The notes: generated by a model from the sequence alone, not told the origin. A stretch of DNA of 14,139 nucleotides from CAZPEV01 sp964585635 (GCA_964585635.1 CAZPEV010000079.1:1-14139); one strand, 5' to 3'; positions 1 through 7,258 are shown, counted from the first letter of the stretch. A program made the numbers and translations.

Positions 1-536
1 CGTCCATAGCGGGTGTCAAGACCGATGCTGATTATCGCCGATGCCCGCCGCAAGTCGGCATATTCCGCCGCCAGATGGAACAGCCTCAGGTAGGCGTCGA
101 ACCCATCGCCGTAATACCGCCGGGCGATGGTATCGATCTGGTTCGATCCCATCGCCGTCCGCGCGAATTTCTGGGCGACATACAGGTCTTCGTTGCTGCA
201 GTTGGGGGAAATCAGCAGGCCGAACTCATCCGGCCGGCAGCCGTTCAGCTTCTCGGCGGCCACGGCCAGCCCCTTATCCGGCGTCACCTCGATCGGCATC
301 CCCTCTTCCAGCTTTTGATACCGTTTCAGGCGGCGGTAGGTGTTGACCAGCTCGGGGATGGCGAAGCGTCCTTTGACGCAGAGCTGGCCGTCGTTCAGTT
401 GCTTTTCTTCGGCGGGAAGCGCCCCCATCACCTCATCTTGCTTGACCAGGATTTTCACCTGACAGCCGATCCCGCACAGCGCGCAGCTGGTAGTGACCGC
501 ACGATCTTCTTTGCCTCGCCATTTGCGGGATTTCTC
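1..536 (-). pseudogene. Continuation of NuoG-like gene after the amber codon (molybdopterin-oxidoreductase-like domain, partial)
   Basis: Reading on from the TAG at 537-539 in the same frame gives 178 open codons to the window edge. They begin EKSRKWRGKEDRAVTT and continue CALCGIGC, then NDGQLCVKGRF. This is the [4Fe-4S] domain (CxxCxxxC plus a later Cys) that opens molybdopterin oxidoreductases of the FdhA/NuoG type. It is followed by a P-D-E-F-G ... N-E-D-L-Y-V-A-Q-K-F-A-R stretch typical of the next subdomain. Where catalytic formate dehydrogenases carry Cys or selenocysteine (ARxC/U-H), this protein reads ARRYYG, so it is probably NuoG-like and not a formate dehydrogenase. The first in-frame ATG after the stop is at 428, inside the Fe-S domain, so separate translation would miss its cysteines. 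Pseudogene is a provisional label: readthrough or a sequence error would make this part of an intact gene. The 3' end lies outside the window. Confidence 0.7.
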
Positions 537-1244
537 CTACAGCGCGCCGGTGGGGCAGACCGAAACACAGGCGCCGCAAAATTCGCAACCGGCCTCGAGA
601 TGGGTGCGCTTGAAGGCCGGGCCGATGACCGTGTGGCGGCCGCGCTGGTTGAAGGAGATGGCGTTGGCGGCGCGAACCTCCTGGCAGATGCGAACACACC
701 GGCCGCACAGTATGCAAAGATTATAGTCGCGATCGTAAAACGGGTCTTCCTTCTCCACCCGCAGGTTGCGGTAATAGATGGGGTAATTCAACTCCGTGAC
801 CCCGATCTTGGCCGCCACCTCCTGCAGCTCGCATTGCCCGTCGTTGGAACAGAACCGGCAGCCGGTGGTAACGCCGACCTTGCGAACCGTCAGCGAATAT
901 TGCCGGCATTCGTCCTTTTCATCGCAAATCAAACAACTGCAGGGATGCTCGCTCAGCATCAGGTTGAGGATTTCGTTGCGCACCGATTGAATCTGAGCCG
1001 TCTGCGTCCGGACCACCATGCCCTCTTCCGCCGGGGTCGTGCAGGCCGTGGGGAATCCCCGCATCCCTTCGACCTCGACGATGCACATCCGGCAGCCGCC
1101 GTACGGGGTCAGGTCCTTATGGGCGCAGAGGGTGGGAATGTAGATGCCGTGGGCATTCGCCGCCTCCAGGATGGTCGCGCCGCGCGCCGTCTCGACCGGC
1201 TGATTGTCGATGGTCACATGGAGTTTACCGTTCCGGCTGTTCAT
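537..1244 (-). CDS. NuoG/FdhA-like iron-sulfur subunit, N-terminal part, ended by in-frame TAG
   Basis: This is the iron-sulfur half of a NuoG-like or formate-dehydrogenase-alpha-like electron-transfer subunit. In order it has a plant-type [2Fe-2S] domain (C40, C51, C54, C68), a His-Cys cluster segment (H100, C102, C104, C107, C113), another Cys group (C129, C132, C138), and two [4Fe-4S] ferredoxin motifs (C177/180/183/187 and C220/223/226/230). Family members continue into a molybdopterin-oxidoreductase-like domain. Here codon 236 is TAG, directly after CPTGAL. The same frame then stays open to the window edge with the expected next domain, so the gene is interrupted rather than naturally short. 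I chose the ATG at 1244 because GGGAG lies just upstream; an in-frame ATG at 1295 lies deep inside the NuoF gene. It overlaps the NuoF 3' end by 20 nt, which suggests translational coupling. Likely role: electron wiring in a soluble NuoEFG/hydrogenase-type complex. Confidence 0.85.
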   Translation of the reverse strand: MNSRNGKLHVTIDNQPVETARGATILEAANAHGIYIPTLCAHKDLTPYGGCRMCIVEVEGMRGFPTACTTPAEEGMVVRTQTAQIQSVRNEILNLMLSEHPCSCLICDEKDECRQYSLTVRKVGVTTGCRFCSNDGQCELQEVAAKIGVTELNYPIYYRNLRVEKEDPFYDRDYNLCILCGRCVRICQEVRAANAISFNQRGRHTVIGPAFKRTHLEAGCEFCGACVSVCPTGAL

Positions 1245-3132
1245 CGGCGATTCTCCCTCTGGATCTGATAATGATAGCGTCGCCGGCGATGGCATCGAAC
1301 CGGCAGATTTCGTAGCAGGCTCGACACTTGATGCACTTGCCGGGGTCGAGATTATGCGGTTCCGACCGCGGGCCGGTGATGGCGCCGGTGGGACAAACGC
1401 TGACGCACCGCTGGCAGCCGGTGCATTTGCCCTGAACGACGCGATACTCGATCAGCTCGCGGCAGACGGCGGCAGAGCAATGCTTATCGGTCACATGCAT
1501 CAGATATTCCGGCCGAAAATATTTTAGGGTCGTCAAAACCGGATTGGGCGCCGTCTGGCCCAATCCGCACAGCGAGCCCCGCTTGACCGTCTCACCCAGC
1601 ACCTGCAGTTTGATCAGATCTTCCGGCTTCCCTTCGCCTCGCGTAATGCCTTCCAATATCTCGACCATATGACGCGACCCGACCCGGCAAGGGGTGCATT
1701 TCCCGCACGATTCTTTCTGGGTAAAATCCAGGAAATACCGGGCCACATCCACCACGCAGGTATCCTCATCCATGATGATCAGGCCACCCGAACCCATGAT
1801 CGAACCGGCCGCCGTCAGCGACTCGTAATCCACCGCCAGATCCAGAAACTCGCTCGACAGGCAACCGCCGGAGGGCCCGCCGGTTTGAACCGCTTTGAAC
1901 GGCTTGCGGGTGCCGCCGCCGATGTCGAAAATGATCTGCCGCAGCGTCATTCCCAACGGCACCTCGATGAGGCCGGAGCGGCGCACCTTGCCGACCAAGG
2001 AAAACGTCTTGGTGCCATGGCTCCCCTGGGTGCCGAACTGATTATACCAGGCGGCGCCGTGGCGCAAGATGTTGGGCAGCGTCCCCAGCGTCTCGACGTT
2101 ATTGATGATCGTCGGCTTGCCGTGCAATCCGGCGATGGCCGGAAACGGCGGTCGCGATCGCGGCATGCCCCGCTTGCCCTCGATCGAGGCGATGAGGGCG
2201 GTCTCCTCGCCGCAGACGAAGGCGCCGGCTCCCTCTTTGATCGTGATCTCGAAGTCAAAGCCGCAGCCCAAGATATTCTTTCCCAACAGACCATAGTCGC
2301 GCATTTGCGCCAGCGCCTTCTTCAGACGAACGATAGCGAGCGGGTACTCGGCGCGGATATAGACATAGCCGTGGGTGGCGCCGATGGCATAGGCGGCGAT
2401 CAGCATCCCCTCCAGGACGGCGTGGGGATCACCCTCGATCAGGGAGCGGTTCATGAAGGCGCCGGGGTCCCCCTCGTCGGCGTTACAGATCATATACTTG
2501 GCGTCGCCGGGCGCCTTGCGGCAGATTTCCCATTTCTTGAAGGTGGGAAATCCAGCCCCGCCCCGACCGCGCAACCCGGCCTCTTTGACCTCGGCAATGA
2601 CTCCCTCCGGCCCGTTACGGAAGGCGTTCTGCAGACCAACGTAGCCGTCATTGGCCAGATACTGATCGATGTCCTCGGGGTCGATGAAGCCGCAGTTTCT
2701 CAGGACGATGCGCACCTGCGGCTTGAGCATCGGCAGGTCAAAGAAGCGGGCGATGCCCTCGAACGTCTCGCCGTCATGATCCCCGATAAATCCCACCGCC
2801 GTCTTGGGCAGAGGATCGCCGCGAAGAAGGTAAGCTTTGACGATGATGCGGGCCTTGTCCGGGGTGACGTTGGCGTAGCTGACGCGCGGTTTTCCAGGAA
2901 GGGCGATATCCATAAGCGGTTCCAGATAGCAGGGGCCGATGCACCCCACCTGGACGATTTCCGCCGCCAGAGAGTTTTCCTTAAGGGTCTCCTGAACCGC
3001 CGCGAGGACGTCCATGGCGCCGGCCGCCCGGCCGCAGGAGGCGGTCCCGATATAAATCACCGGGTTCGAGCGGGCCGCCCGAAGCTCCCATTTCCGCTGT
3101 GCCTGCCGTCGTAGGTTGTCGAAGCTATTCAT
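1225..3132 (-). CDS. NuoF/HndC/HydB-like NADH-binding flavoprotein subunit
   Basis: A 635-residue diaphorase subunit of the kind that passes electrons between NAD(H), FMN and iron-sulfur clusters in soluble NADH-dependent hydrogenases and formate dehydrogenases. Residues 1-100 form a thioredoxin-like [2Fe-2S] domain (C33, C64, C68). The NuoF core follows, with the nucleotide/FMN motif GRGGAGFP at 189-196, CNADEGDPGAF near 216, and the N3-type [4Fe-4S] ligands C476, C479, C482 and C522. The C-terminus adds two ferredoxin motifs (C570/573/576/580 and C600/603/606/610). This N-terminal plus C-terminal extension marks HydB/HndC-type subunits and is absent from respiratory NuoF. The start ATG overlaps the NuoE stop by 8 nt (ATGAATAG), with GGAG about 13 nt upstream. 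The stop is TAA. Partner subunits NuoE and NuoG-like flank it directly. Confidence 0.95.
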   Translation of the reverse strand: MNSFDNLRRQAQRKWELRAARSNPVIYIGTASCGRAAGAMDVLAAVQETLKENSLAAEIVQVGCIGPCYLEPLMDIALPGKPRVSYANVTPDKARIIVKAYLLRGDPLPKTAVGFIGDHDGETFEGIARFFDLPMLKPQVRIVLRNCGFIDPEDIDQYLANDGYVGLQNAFRNGPEGVIAEVKEAGLRGRGGAGFPTFKKWEICRKAPGDAKYMICNADEGDPGAFMNRSLIEGDPHAVLEGMLIAAYAIGATHGYVYIRAEYPLAIVRLKKALAQMRDYGLLGKNILGCGFDFEITIKEGAGAFVCGEETALIASIEGKRGMPRSRPPFPAIAGLHGKPTIINNVETLGTLPNILRHGAAWYNQFGTQGSHGTKTFSLVGKVRRSGLIEVPLGMTLRQIIFDIGGGTRKPFKAVQTGGPSGGCLSSEFLDLAVDYESLTAAGSIMGSGGLIIMDEDTCVVDVARYFLDFTQKESCGKCTPCRVGSRHMVEILEGITRGEGKPEDLIKLQVLGETVKRGSLCGLGQTAPNPVLTTLKYFRPEYLMHVTDKHCSAAVCRELIEYRVVQGKCTGCQRCVSVCPTGAITGPRSEPHNLDPGKCIKCRACYEICRFDAIAGDAIIIRSRGRIADEQPER

Positions 3133-3577
3133 ATTTGGCCAGTATCTCCTTCAGGCGGATTACCGTCATCCGGCTGTAAATGTCCTCGTCGATCTGGATG
3201 ACCGGCGCCAGGGCGCAGCAGCCCAGGCAGGCCACCCGCTGCAAGTCAAAGCGTCCGTCGCTGGTCGTCTCGCCGGGGGCGACGTCGAGCTCCCGCGACA
3301 CGGCCTCGGCCAGAATCTGTCCGCCGCGAACATGGCAGGCCGTGCCCAGGCAAACCTTGATGGCATGACGGCCGGGCGGCGTAAACCGAAACTGGGAATA
3401 GAACGAGGCGACGCCGTAGATCTGGTTTTCCGAGATGCGCAGGAAAGGGGCGATTCCGCTGACGGCCGCCTCCGGAATGTAGCCGACTTCCCGCTGGACG
3501 GCTTGCAGGATCGGGATCAATTCGCCCTCCTGGCCGGCATACTCCGACAGCAGCTTCGGCAGATACTCTGTGCTCAC
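3125..3577 (-). CDS. NuoE/HndA-like [2Fe-2S] thioredoxin-fold subunit
   Basis: Small [2Fe-2S] partner of the NuoF-like subunit. The thioredoxin-like domain shows the family ligand pattern CLGTAC (C-x4-C) and, about 37 residues later, CLGCC (C-x3-C), after the typical helical N-terminus (GELIPILQAVQREVGYIPEAA). I chose a GTG start at 3577 because AAGGAGGT lies at 3588-3581 just upstream; this gives 150 residues, a normal family length. An ATG at 3619 would add 14 residues and overlap the upstream stop as ATGA but has no clear ribosome site, so it remains the alternative. The gene ends at TAG inside the NuoF start region. Reading through would add only about 50 unrelated residues, so this TAG is a true stop, which bears on the amber codons elsewhere in the window. 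Confidence 0.93.
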   Translation of the reverse strand: MSTEYLPKLLSEYAGQEGELIPILQAVQREVGYIPEAAVSGIAPFLRISENQIYGVASFYSQFRFTPPGRHAIKVCLGTACHVRGGQILAEAVSRELDVAPGETTSDGRFDLQRVACLGCCALAPVIQIDEDIYSRMTVIRLKEILAKYE

Positions 3578-3615
3578 AGCACCTCCTTCCGGGTGACCTT
3601 CATGATTTCCACCGC

Positions 3616-4884
3616 TCATTTATCGTCGGCGCCGTGCGCCAGGAAGATGCAATCGGTCAACTGGGCCTCTCCGCGGACGAGGTCCTCGGCAAAGGCCAGG
3701 CAGGTGGGCGCCCCGCAGCAGCCGCAGTCCGACTGCCGCAGCTTCTGGTAAATCCGCTCCCGTTCCTTCATCCGCTTGATGGACGTCTCCAGATCGGTAT
3801 CGAAGTACTTGGTGGGACGGGGCAGGATGTGGCTCTCCATATAGAAGTAGCCCGCCTCCAACTGCCGTTCGATTTCACCGTCGTCGATCGGCGGCCGGTT
3901 GTCGTACCGCGCCGCCTGCCGCAGAATGTTGGCGCGCGCCACGTACATGTTCTCCACGCAGAGGGTGCCCCCGATACATCCCAGCATGCAGGCCAGGGCC
4001 TCGACAAAATCGATATTCCGCAGGCGCGAATTTTCGATATCGTCGAATATCTTCATAACGTGATCGATGCCCGAAACGATCAGCCAGTTCTCGCCTTCGA
4101 TGCTCCGCACCGATCCGCCCAGCGTGGTCCAATCGACGTTGAAGGTGTAATCCTTGGGCACCCGGCGTTCGTCGAATTCCTCCCGAAGCGCCACGACGTG
4201 GGGCAACATGATGGGATAGACGTCGGTTACGGAAACCGCGCCATCAAACCAGGATCTCATCTTCTCGGCCGGCTGCTTGATCGAGACGATCTTGGCCGGA
4301 CAGGGCGCGACATAGAAGATCCCGATATCCTCCGGCTTCAGCCCCAGTTTGGCCGAAAGGCGGCGCCTGATCTCGCGGGCCGTGATTTCCCGGGGAACGT
4401 CCAGCGGCACGACCAACTCGACCAGGTCCGGGTACTTGACCTGAATCAGGCGAATAATCGACGGACAATGCGACGAGATCAGCGGCAGACGGCTCCGGTT
4501 GCGGGCGATATATTTCTTCAGCGCCGCCGCCCACTCCGAATAGGACGTATCCACGTCGATCACCTCGTCGAACCCCAGCTTCTTGAAGGCCAGATGGATG
4601 ATATAGGGATGAATGCCGGGATCGAACTGCGTGTACAGCACCGCCGACGGCACCACCACCTTGTACTTGAAGTGAGAGATTTCTCCCAGCGGATCGGTGA
4701 TCGGGACGATGGCCTTGTCGGGGCAGACCGAGATGCACATGCCGCAGTCAACGCACAGTTCTTCGGAAATGGTTGCTTTTCCCGACCGTATCCGGATCGC
4801 TTGGGTGGGGCACCGCCGCAGGCAGGTCGAGTGCCCTCGACACCGGTCGGTCAGGACCTGATGGGCATGATAATACTGTGCCAC
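3616..4884 (-). CDS. [FeFe]-hydrogenase-like iron-sulfur protein with C-terminal 4Fe-4S domain
   Basis: A 422-residue protein related to the large-subunit domain of [FeFe] hydrogenases. Residues 10-60 hold two ferredoxin motifs. The first reads CRGHSTCLRRC, with His18 where the second Cys is expected; the second is canonical (C44/47/50/54). The hydrogenase-like domain keeps all four H-cluster cysteines in the expected order: C140 in SSHCP (L1), C195 in APCPAK with K198 kept (L2), and C299 plus C303 in ACMLGC (L3). His139 replaces the Cys that relays protons in standard enzymes (TSCCP). The tail carries a CGCCGAPTC...C domain (about C387-C412). It resembles the putative sensory or atypical group C/D hydrogenases but has no PAS domain. 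The start is GTG at 4884 with GAGAGG upstream; the stop is TGA. It may be a catalytic module or a redox/H2 sensor for the complex; sequence alone cannot decide. Confidence 0.85.
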   Translation of the reverse strand: MAQYYHAHQVLTDRCRGHSTCLRRCPTQAIRIRSGKATISEELCVDCGMCISVCPDKAIVPITDPLGEISHFKYKVVVPSAVLYTQFDPGIHPYIIHLAFKKLGFDEVIDVDTSYSEWAAALKKYIARNRSRLPLISSHCPSIIRLIQVKYPDLVELVVPLDVPREITAREIRRRLSAKLGLKPEDIGIFYVAPCPAKIVSIKQPAEKMRSWFDGAVSVTDVYPIMLPHVVALREEFDERRVPKDYTFNVDWTTLGGSVRSIEGENWLIVSGIDHVMKIFDDIENSRLRNIDFVEALACMLGCIGGTLCVENMYVARANILRQAARYDNRPPIDDGEIERQLEAGYFYMESHILPRPTKYFDTDLETSIKRMKERERIYQKLRQSDCGCCGAPTCLAFAEDLVRGEAQLTDCIFLAHGADDK

Positions 4885-4914
4885 CCTATCATCCTCTCTG
4901 CGAGCCCTGGCTCG

Positions 4915-5712
4915 TTAGATGTTGAAGCGCATGACGAGGGTCGTGCCTTTTCCCACCTCGCTGTCTATCATTAGCTCGTCGCTGTTGCGATTGATGTTGG
5001 GCAATCCCATCCCCGAACCGAAACCCATGGCCCGCATTTCCTCGGTGGCGGTCGTGTAGCCCTCCTGCATGGCCAGGTTGATGTCGGGAATACCCTTGCC
5101 CTCATCGGCGATGATGACCTCAATCAACCGGGGGGTTACGGACAGATTGACCTTGGCCCGTTTGGCGTGCATGACCACGTTCATCTCCCCCTCGTAGGTC
5201 GAGATCGCCACCCGTCGCACCAGTTTGGGATCCAGGCCGATCTTTTTGAGGATCGACTTCACTTCCGTGGATACCATCCCGGCGCCGGCAAAGTCGTTGC
5301 CCCGGATGAGCAGCTCCCGGCACAGCAGCAGTTCATCGCTGACCGGTTTGGCCGGGGTCGTATCACCCAGCGCCAGGCCGCCCCGCTTCACGGCGTCGAT
5401 TTTAAGGCAGGCGTCGTACATGTCCAGATGGGTCGAAAGCAGGATCATATGATGCTCTCGCGCGAAACGCTCGGAGCCGTCCTTGGGCCGCTTGCCGCGG
5501 ATGAAGACAACCCCTTTGAACTCGGCCATATGGGCCGAGATGACCGCCTGCCGGGTCGCCAGGCCTGTGAGGAGTATGGAATTGGGTTTTCCGAAGGCCA
5601 GCACGTCGCTCATCAGGTCGGAGGCATAGACATGCTCCACCCTGGCGTCGAGGCCGTTCTCGGCCTCGATAACGACGGCCTCCAGGGCCTCTTTTACTTT
5701 GCCGATTTCCAT
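4915..5712 (-). CDS. DRTGG-domain protein fused to an RsbW/HK-type ATPase domain
   Basis: A 265-residue two-domain regulator. Residues 1-105 are DRTGG-like, resembling the neighbouring 111-residue protein (shared SDxMSDVxA and the following LLTG/LWLT strand). Residues 120-265 are a GHKL ATPase of the anti-sigma/histidine-kinase class: an N-box with E174 and N178 (EGEMN), G1 DEGKGIPD near 203-210, G2 GFGSGMGLPNI near 230-240, and a final GKGTTL. There is no phosphoacceptor H-box, no membrane segment and no dimerisation helix pair, so a cytosolic serine-kinase or anti-sigma-type function is more likely than a sensor kinase. Similar DRTGG and ATPase genes sit beside hydrogenase operons in Clostridia (from memory), where their function is not settled. 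The start ATG at 5712 has only a weak ribosome site. The stop is TAA, 30 nt before the hydrogenase-like gene. Confidence 0.85.
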   Translation of the reverse strand: MEIGKVKEALEAVVIEAENGLDARVEHVYASDLMSDVLAFGKPNSILLTGLATRQAVISAHMAEFKGVVFIRGKRPKDGSERFAREHHMILLSTHLDMYDACLKIDAVKRGGLALGDTTPAKPVSDELLLCRELLIRGNDFAGAGMVSTEVKSILKKIGLDPKLVRRVAISTYEGEMNVVMHAKRAKVNLSVTPRLIEVIIADEGKGIPDINLAMQEGYTTATEEMRAMGFGSGMGLPNINRNSDELMIDSEVGKGTTLVMRFNI

Positions 5713-5798
5713 AGCCGCGCTCTGATGCCTGCCGTTGTCGTATCCGCTGCCCAGTCAGGACGCCCCACCCCGATGTTTATATCCCATCCGGCCACGGG

Positions 5799-6134
5799 CT
5801 ATTTCTTGAAGGATTCTAACGCATACAGCTTGCCGACCAGCTCGAACGTCGGCAGATTGGATGCGAGGATGGCAATGTTATATTTGCTGGCGATGTCGAT
5901 CGTCTCCTGCGGCACCTGCTTGCCGCTGGTGACGATGATGGCCGCCACGTCGACCAGGTTGGCCGCCGGCACGATGCTCTTGTGCGTCTGCACCGTCAGC
6001 CAGAGGTTGCCCGATTTCGCTCCCGCCATCACGTCACTCAGCATGTCGGACACGAATACGCCGTTAACGTCGCGGTCGTCAAAAGTGCTCAGCGGCCGAA
6101 GGCCGAGTTTGTCAATCACGTCTTTCGTGGTCAT
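5799..6134 (-). CDS. Stand-alone DRTGG-domain protein
   Basis: A 111-residue single-domain protein of the DRTGG type, usually a small ligand-binding or regulatory module. Visible landmarks are VSDMLSDVMA near residues 28-37, the LWLTVQTHKSIV strand-helix, VAAIIVTSGK and a final NIAILASNLPTFELVGKLYAL helix, all matching the N-terminal half of the following two-domain ATPase. The pair probably arose by duplication and may form a heteromer; that is inference. The start ATG at 6134 is well supported by GCAGGAG about 7 nt upstream. It ends at TAG at the usual family length, so TAG serves as a normal stop here. An 86-nt gap separates it from the ATPase gene. Confidence 0.85.
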   Translation of the reverse strand: MTTKDVIDKLGLRPLSTFDDRDVNGVFVSDMLSDVMAGAKSGNLWLTVQTHKSIVPAANLVDVAAIIVTSGKQVPQETIDIASKYNIAILASNLPTFELVGKLYALESFKK

Positions 6135-6176
6135 CCATTTTCTCCTGCTTTACGTGCTGCACGTCTATTCCTGAAA

Positions 6177-6728
6177 TCAAAACAGGTGTTTTCTTTCCTC
6201 CGGGGGCTCCAGCGAGAGCATGCCGACGTCATGAATGAAGTCGCCCCGGCAAACCGACAGGTCCTTGATCAGGTCGAACGAGACGATCTTGATCCGGGAA
6301 CGAGCGGTGTCGCGCCGCTGGTTGAAATAGTCCGTCAGGATGTCGACCTTCCCCGGCGGCAGCGGTTGCCGCTTGTCCTTATAGATGAATCCGAAGGCCA
6401 CCAGAAGCCAGGTCTTATCTCGCTCGTACTTCTTCTGCATCGCCTCCACCTCGCAATCGGCTAGGCAGCCGGTGCAGTGCATCAGCCCCATCAGGTCGCC
6501 GAACTTTTCTTGTCGGCCGCAGGCGCGGCATTGCAGGTCGAAGCGAAACGTCTGGGCGTTTTCCACCCGGCTCCAGTAGCAATCCCCCTCCCGATACTTG
6601 TCGCCCAGAATAGGCGTATCTTCGGCCGAGAAATAGGTCCCCAGGCTGTTGCAGTGGAAGCATTTTTCAAAAACCACGAACCCGAATTGCACGTTGGTCA
6701 TGTTCCATTGATGCAGACACTCCGACAT
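6177..6728 (-). CDS. Cys-rich zinc-ribbon-like protein of unknown function, first gene of the redox operon
   Basis: I do not recognise a named family. The 183-residue soluble protein has Cys pairs suited to zinc or Fe-S binding: C23/C26 (CFHC), C67/C70 (CRAC) and C85/C88/C92 (CTGCLADC), plus C4 and C50. The Cys pairs sit in the first half. The second half is helical and basic (EVEAMQKKYERDKTW) and has no cysteines until a lone one in LSVCRGDF. There is no signal peptide or membrane segment. The start ATG at 6728 follows GGGGAG at a good distance; the stop is TGA, 42 nt before the DRTGG gene. As the first gene after the promoter it may be a regulator, assembly factor or metal/redox sensor for the operon. 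Only the zinc-ribbon-like appearance is seen; the role is a guess. Confidence 0.75.
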   Translation of the reverse strand: MSECLHQWNMTNVQFGFVVFEKCFHCNSLGTYFSAEDTPILGDKYREGDCYWSRVENAQTFRFDLQCRACGRQEKFGDLMGLMHCTGCLADCEVEAMQKKYERDKTWLLVAFGFIYKDKRQPLPPGKVDILTDYFNQRRDTARSRIKIVSFDLIKDLSVCRGDFIHDVGMLSLEPPEERKHLF

Positions 6729-7054
6729 GGCACACGCTCCCCATCAGGATGCAGTTGTAAAGAAGATCAGCCGTCAGCCCCGCCTCTATCCGGATCCGGT
6801 ACAATCGCCGCCGAAGGCCAGGCTGTCGGGACAAATGGTAACCCCCCCGTCGGAAGGCAGGCAATTACCACTCACCCCGAAATGTCAATCCGGCCTAAAT
6901 ATATGTCTATTCCGCTTATATGTCAAATGGAACGTCGCGCCGCAGGGCACATATATGGAAATGACACCTTCGGTCCGGTCGGCTCCGAATTGGCTTAGGC
7001 GAAGGCCGCGGCCGCACGGCAAACTCCCGGGATCGGGTAATCGGCTGAAATACA
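6729..7054. other. Intergenic stretch: leader of the redox operon and unassigned sequence
   Basis: No convincing gene is seen on either strand. The minus-strand promoter sits at 6926-6898 and 6890-6729 is its probable 5' leader. I found no recognisable riboswitch or terminator in the leader. The part from about 6965 to 7054 is GC-rich and contains the short palindromic GGCCGCGGCC region near 7006. It may be decayed sequence belonging to the dockerin remnant that follows. Confidence 0.5.
6898..6926 (-). promoter_or_regulatory. Sigma70-type promoter of the redox operon
   Basis: On the minus strand TTGACA (6926-6921), a 17-nt spacer and TATATT (6903-6898) form a near-consensus promoter. It predicts a start near 6890 and a leader of about 160 nt before the ATG at 6728. 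Two copies of the plus-strand heptamer ATATGTC (6901-6907 and 6918-6924) overlap the -10 and -35 boxes and could be an operator. A second TTGACA at 6888-6883 has no matching -10. Confidence 0.6.
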
Positions 7055-7258
7055 ATGGATTCTAACGGAGCCGGGGCGTGCGAAGAGCCTTTCTTTCGCC
7101 CTGCCGATGGGACCAAGACTGCGTCATTCTGCGACAAGCCCGGCGACGCCAATGGCGACAACGCCGTGAACCTGGGCGATGCTGTCTTCGTCATCAATTA
7201 CATCTTCAAAGGTGGCCCGATTCTATGCTTGGCCCGCCGCGGGCATATTCGTGATTGA
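7055..7258 (+). pseudogene. Dockerin-type remnant of an exported-protein gene
   Basis: This short open stretch contains one dockerin-like calcium-binding repeat, CDKPGDANGDNAVNLGDAV followed by FVINYIFKGGP (roughly 7129-7218). It matches closely the repeats of the complete dockerin protein encoded at 9064-9693. An in-frame TGA at 7046-7048 closes the upstream side, there is no signal peptide, and the second repeat expected after FKGGP is missing, replaced by an unrelated short tail. It is therefore the stranded end of a larger gene. Its truncated side faces the RAYT transposase unit only tens of bases away, so the mobile element or an associated rearrangement may have removed the rest. It lies on the opposite strand from the intact dockerin gene. 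Confidence 0.6.

Noticed and set aside
537..539. TAG as a pyrrolysine codon of a known type
   Set aside because: The site is not a known pyrrolysine position, and no pyl genes or methylamine methyltransferases are in the window.
1..1244. Catalytic formate dehydrogenase alpha subunit
   Set aside because: The active-site Cys/Sec position reads ARRYYG; NuoG-like is the better description.
75..1268. Long plus-strand open frame of 397 codons
   Set aside because: It is antisense to the NuoG-like gene; its translation has no family features, and the minus strand carries clear Fe-S motifs.
1669..3114. Plus-strand open frame of 481 codons
   Set aside because: Shadow of the GC-rich NuoF-like gene; the minus-strand frame has unambiguous motifs throughout.
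3634..4974. Plus-strand open frame of 446 codons
   Set aside because: Shadow of the hydrogenase-like gene, with no recognisable domain.
6883..6888. Second TTGACA as another minus-strand promoter
   Set aside because: No acceptable -10 element lies 15-19 nt downstream.
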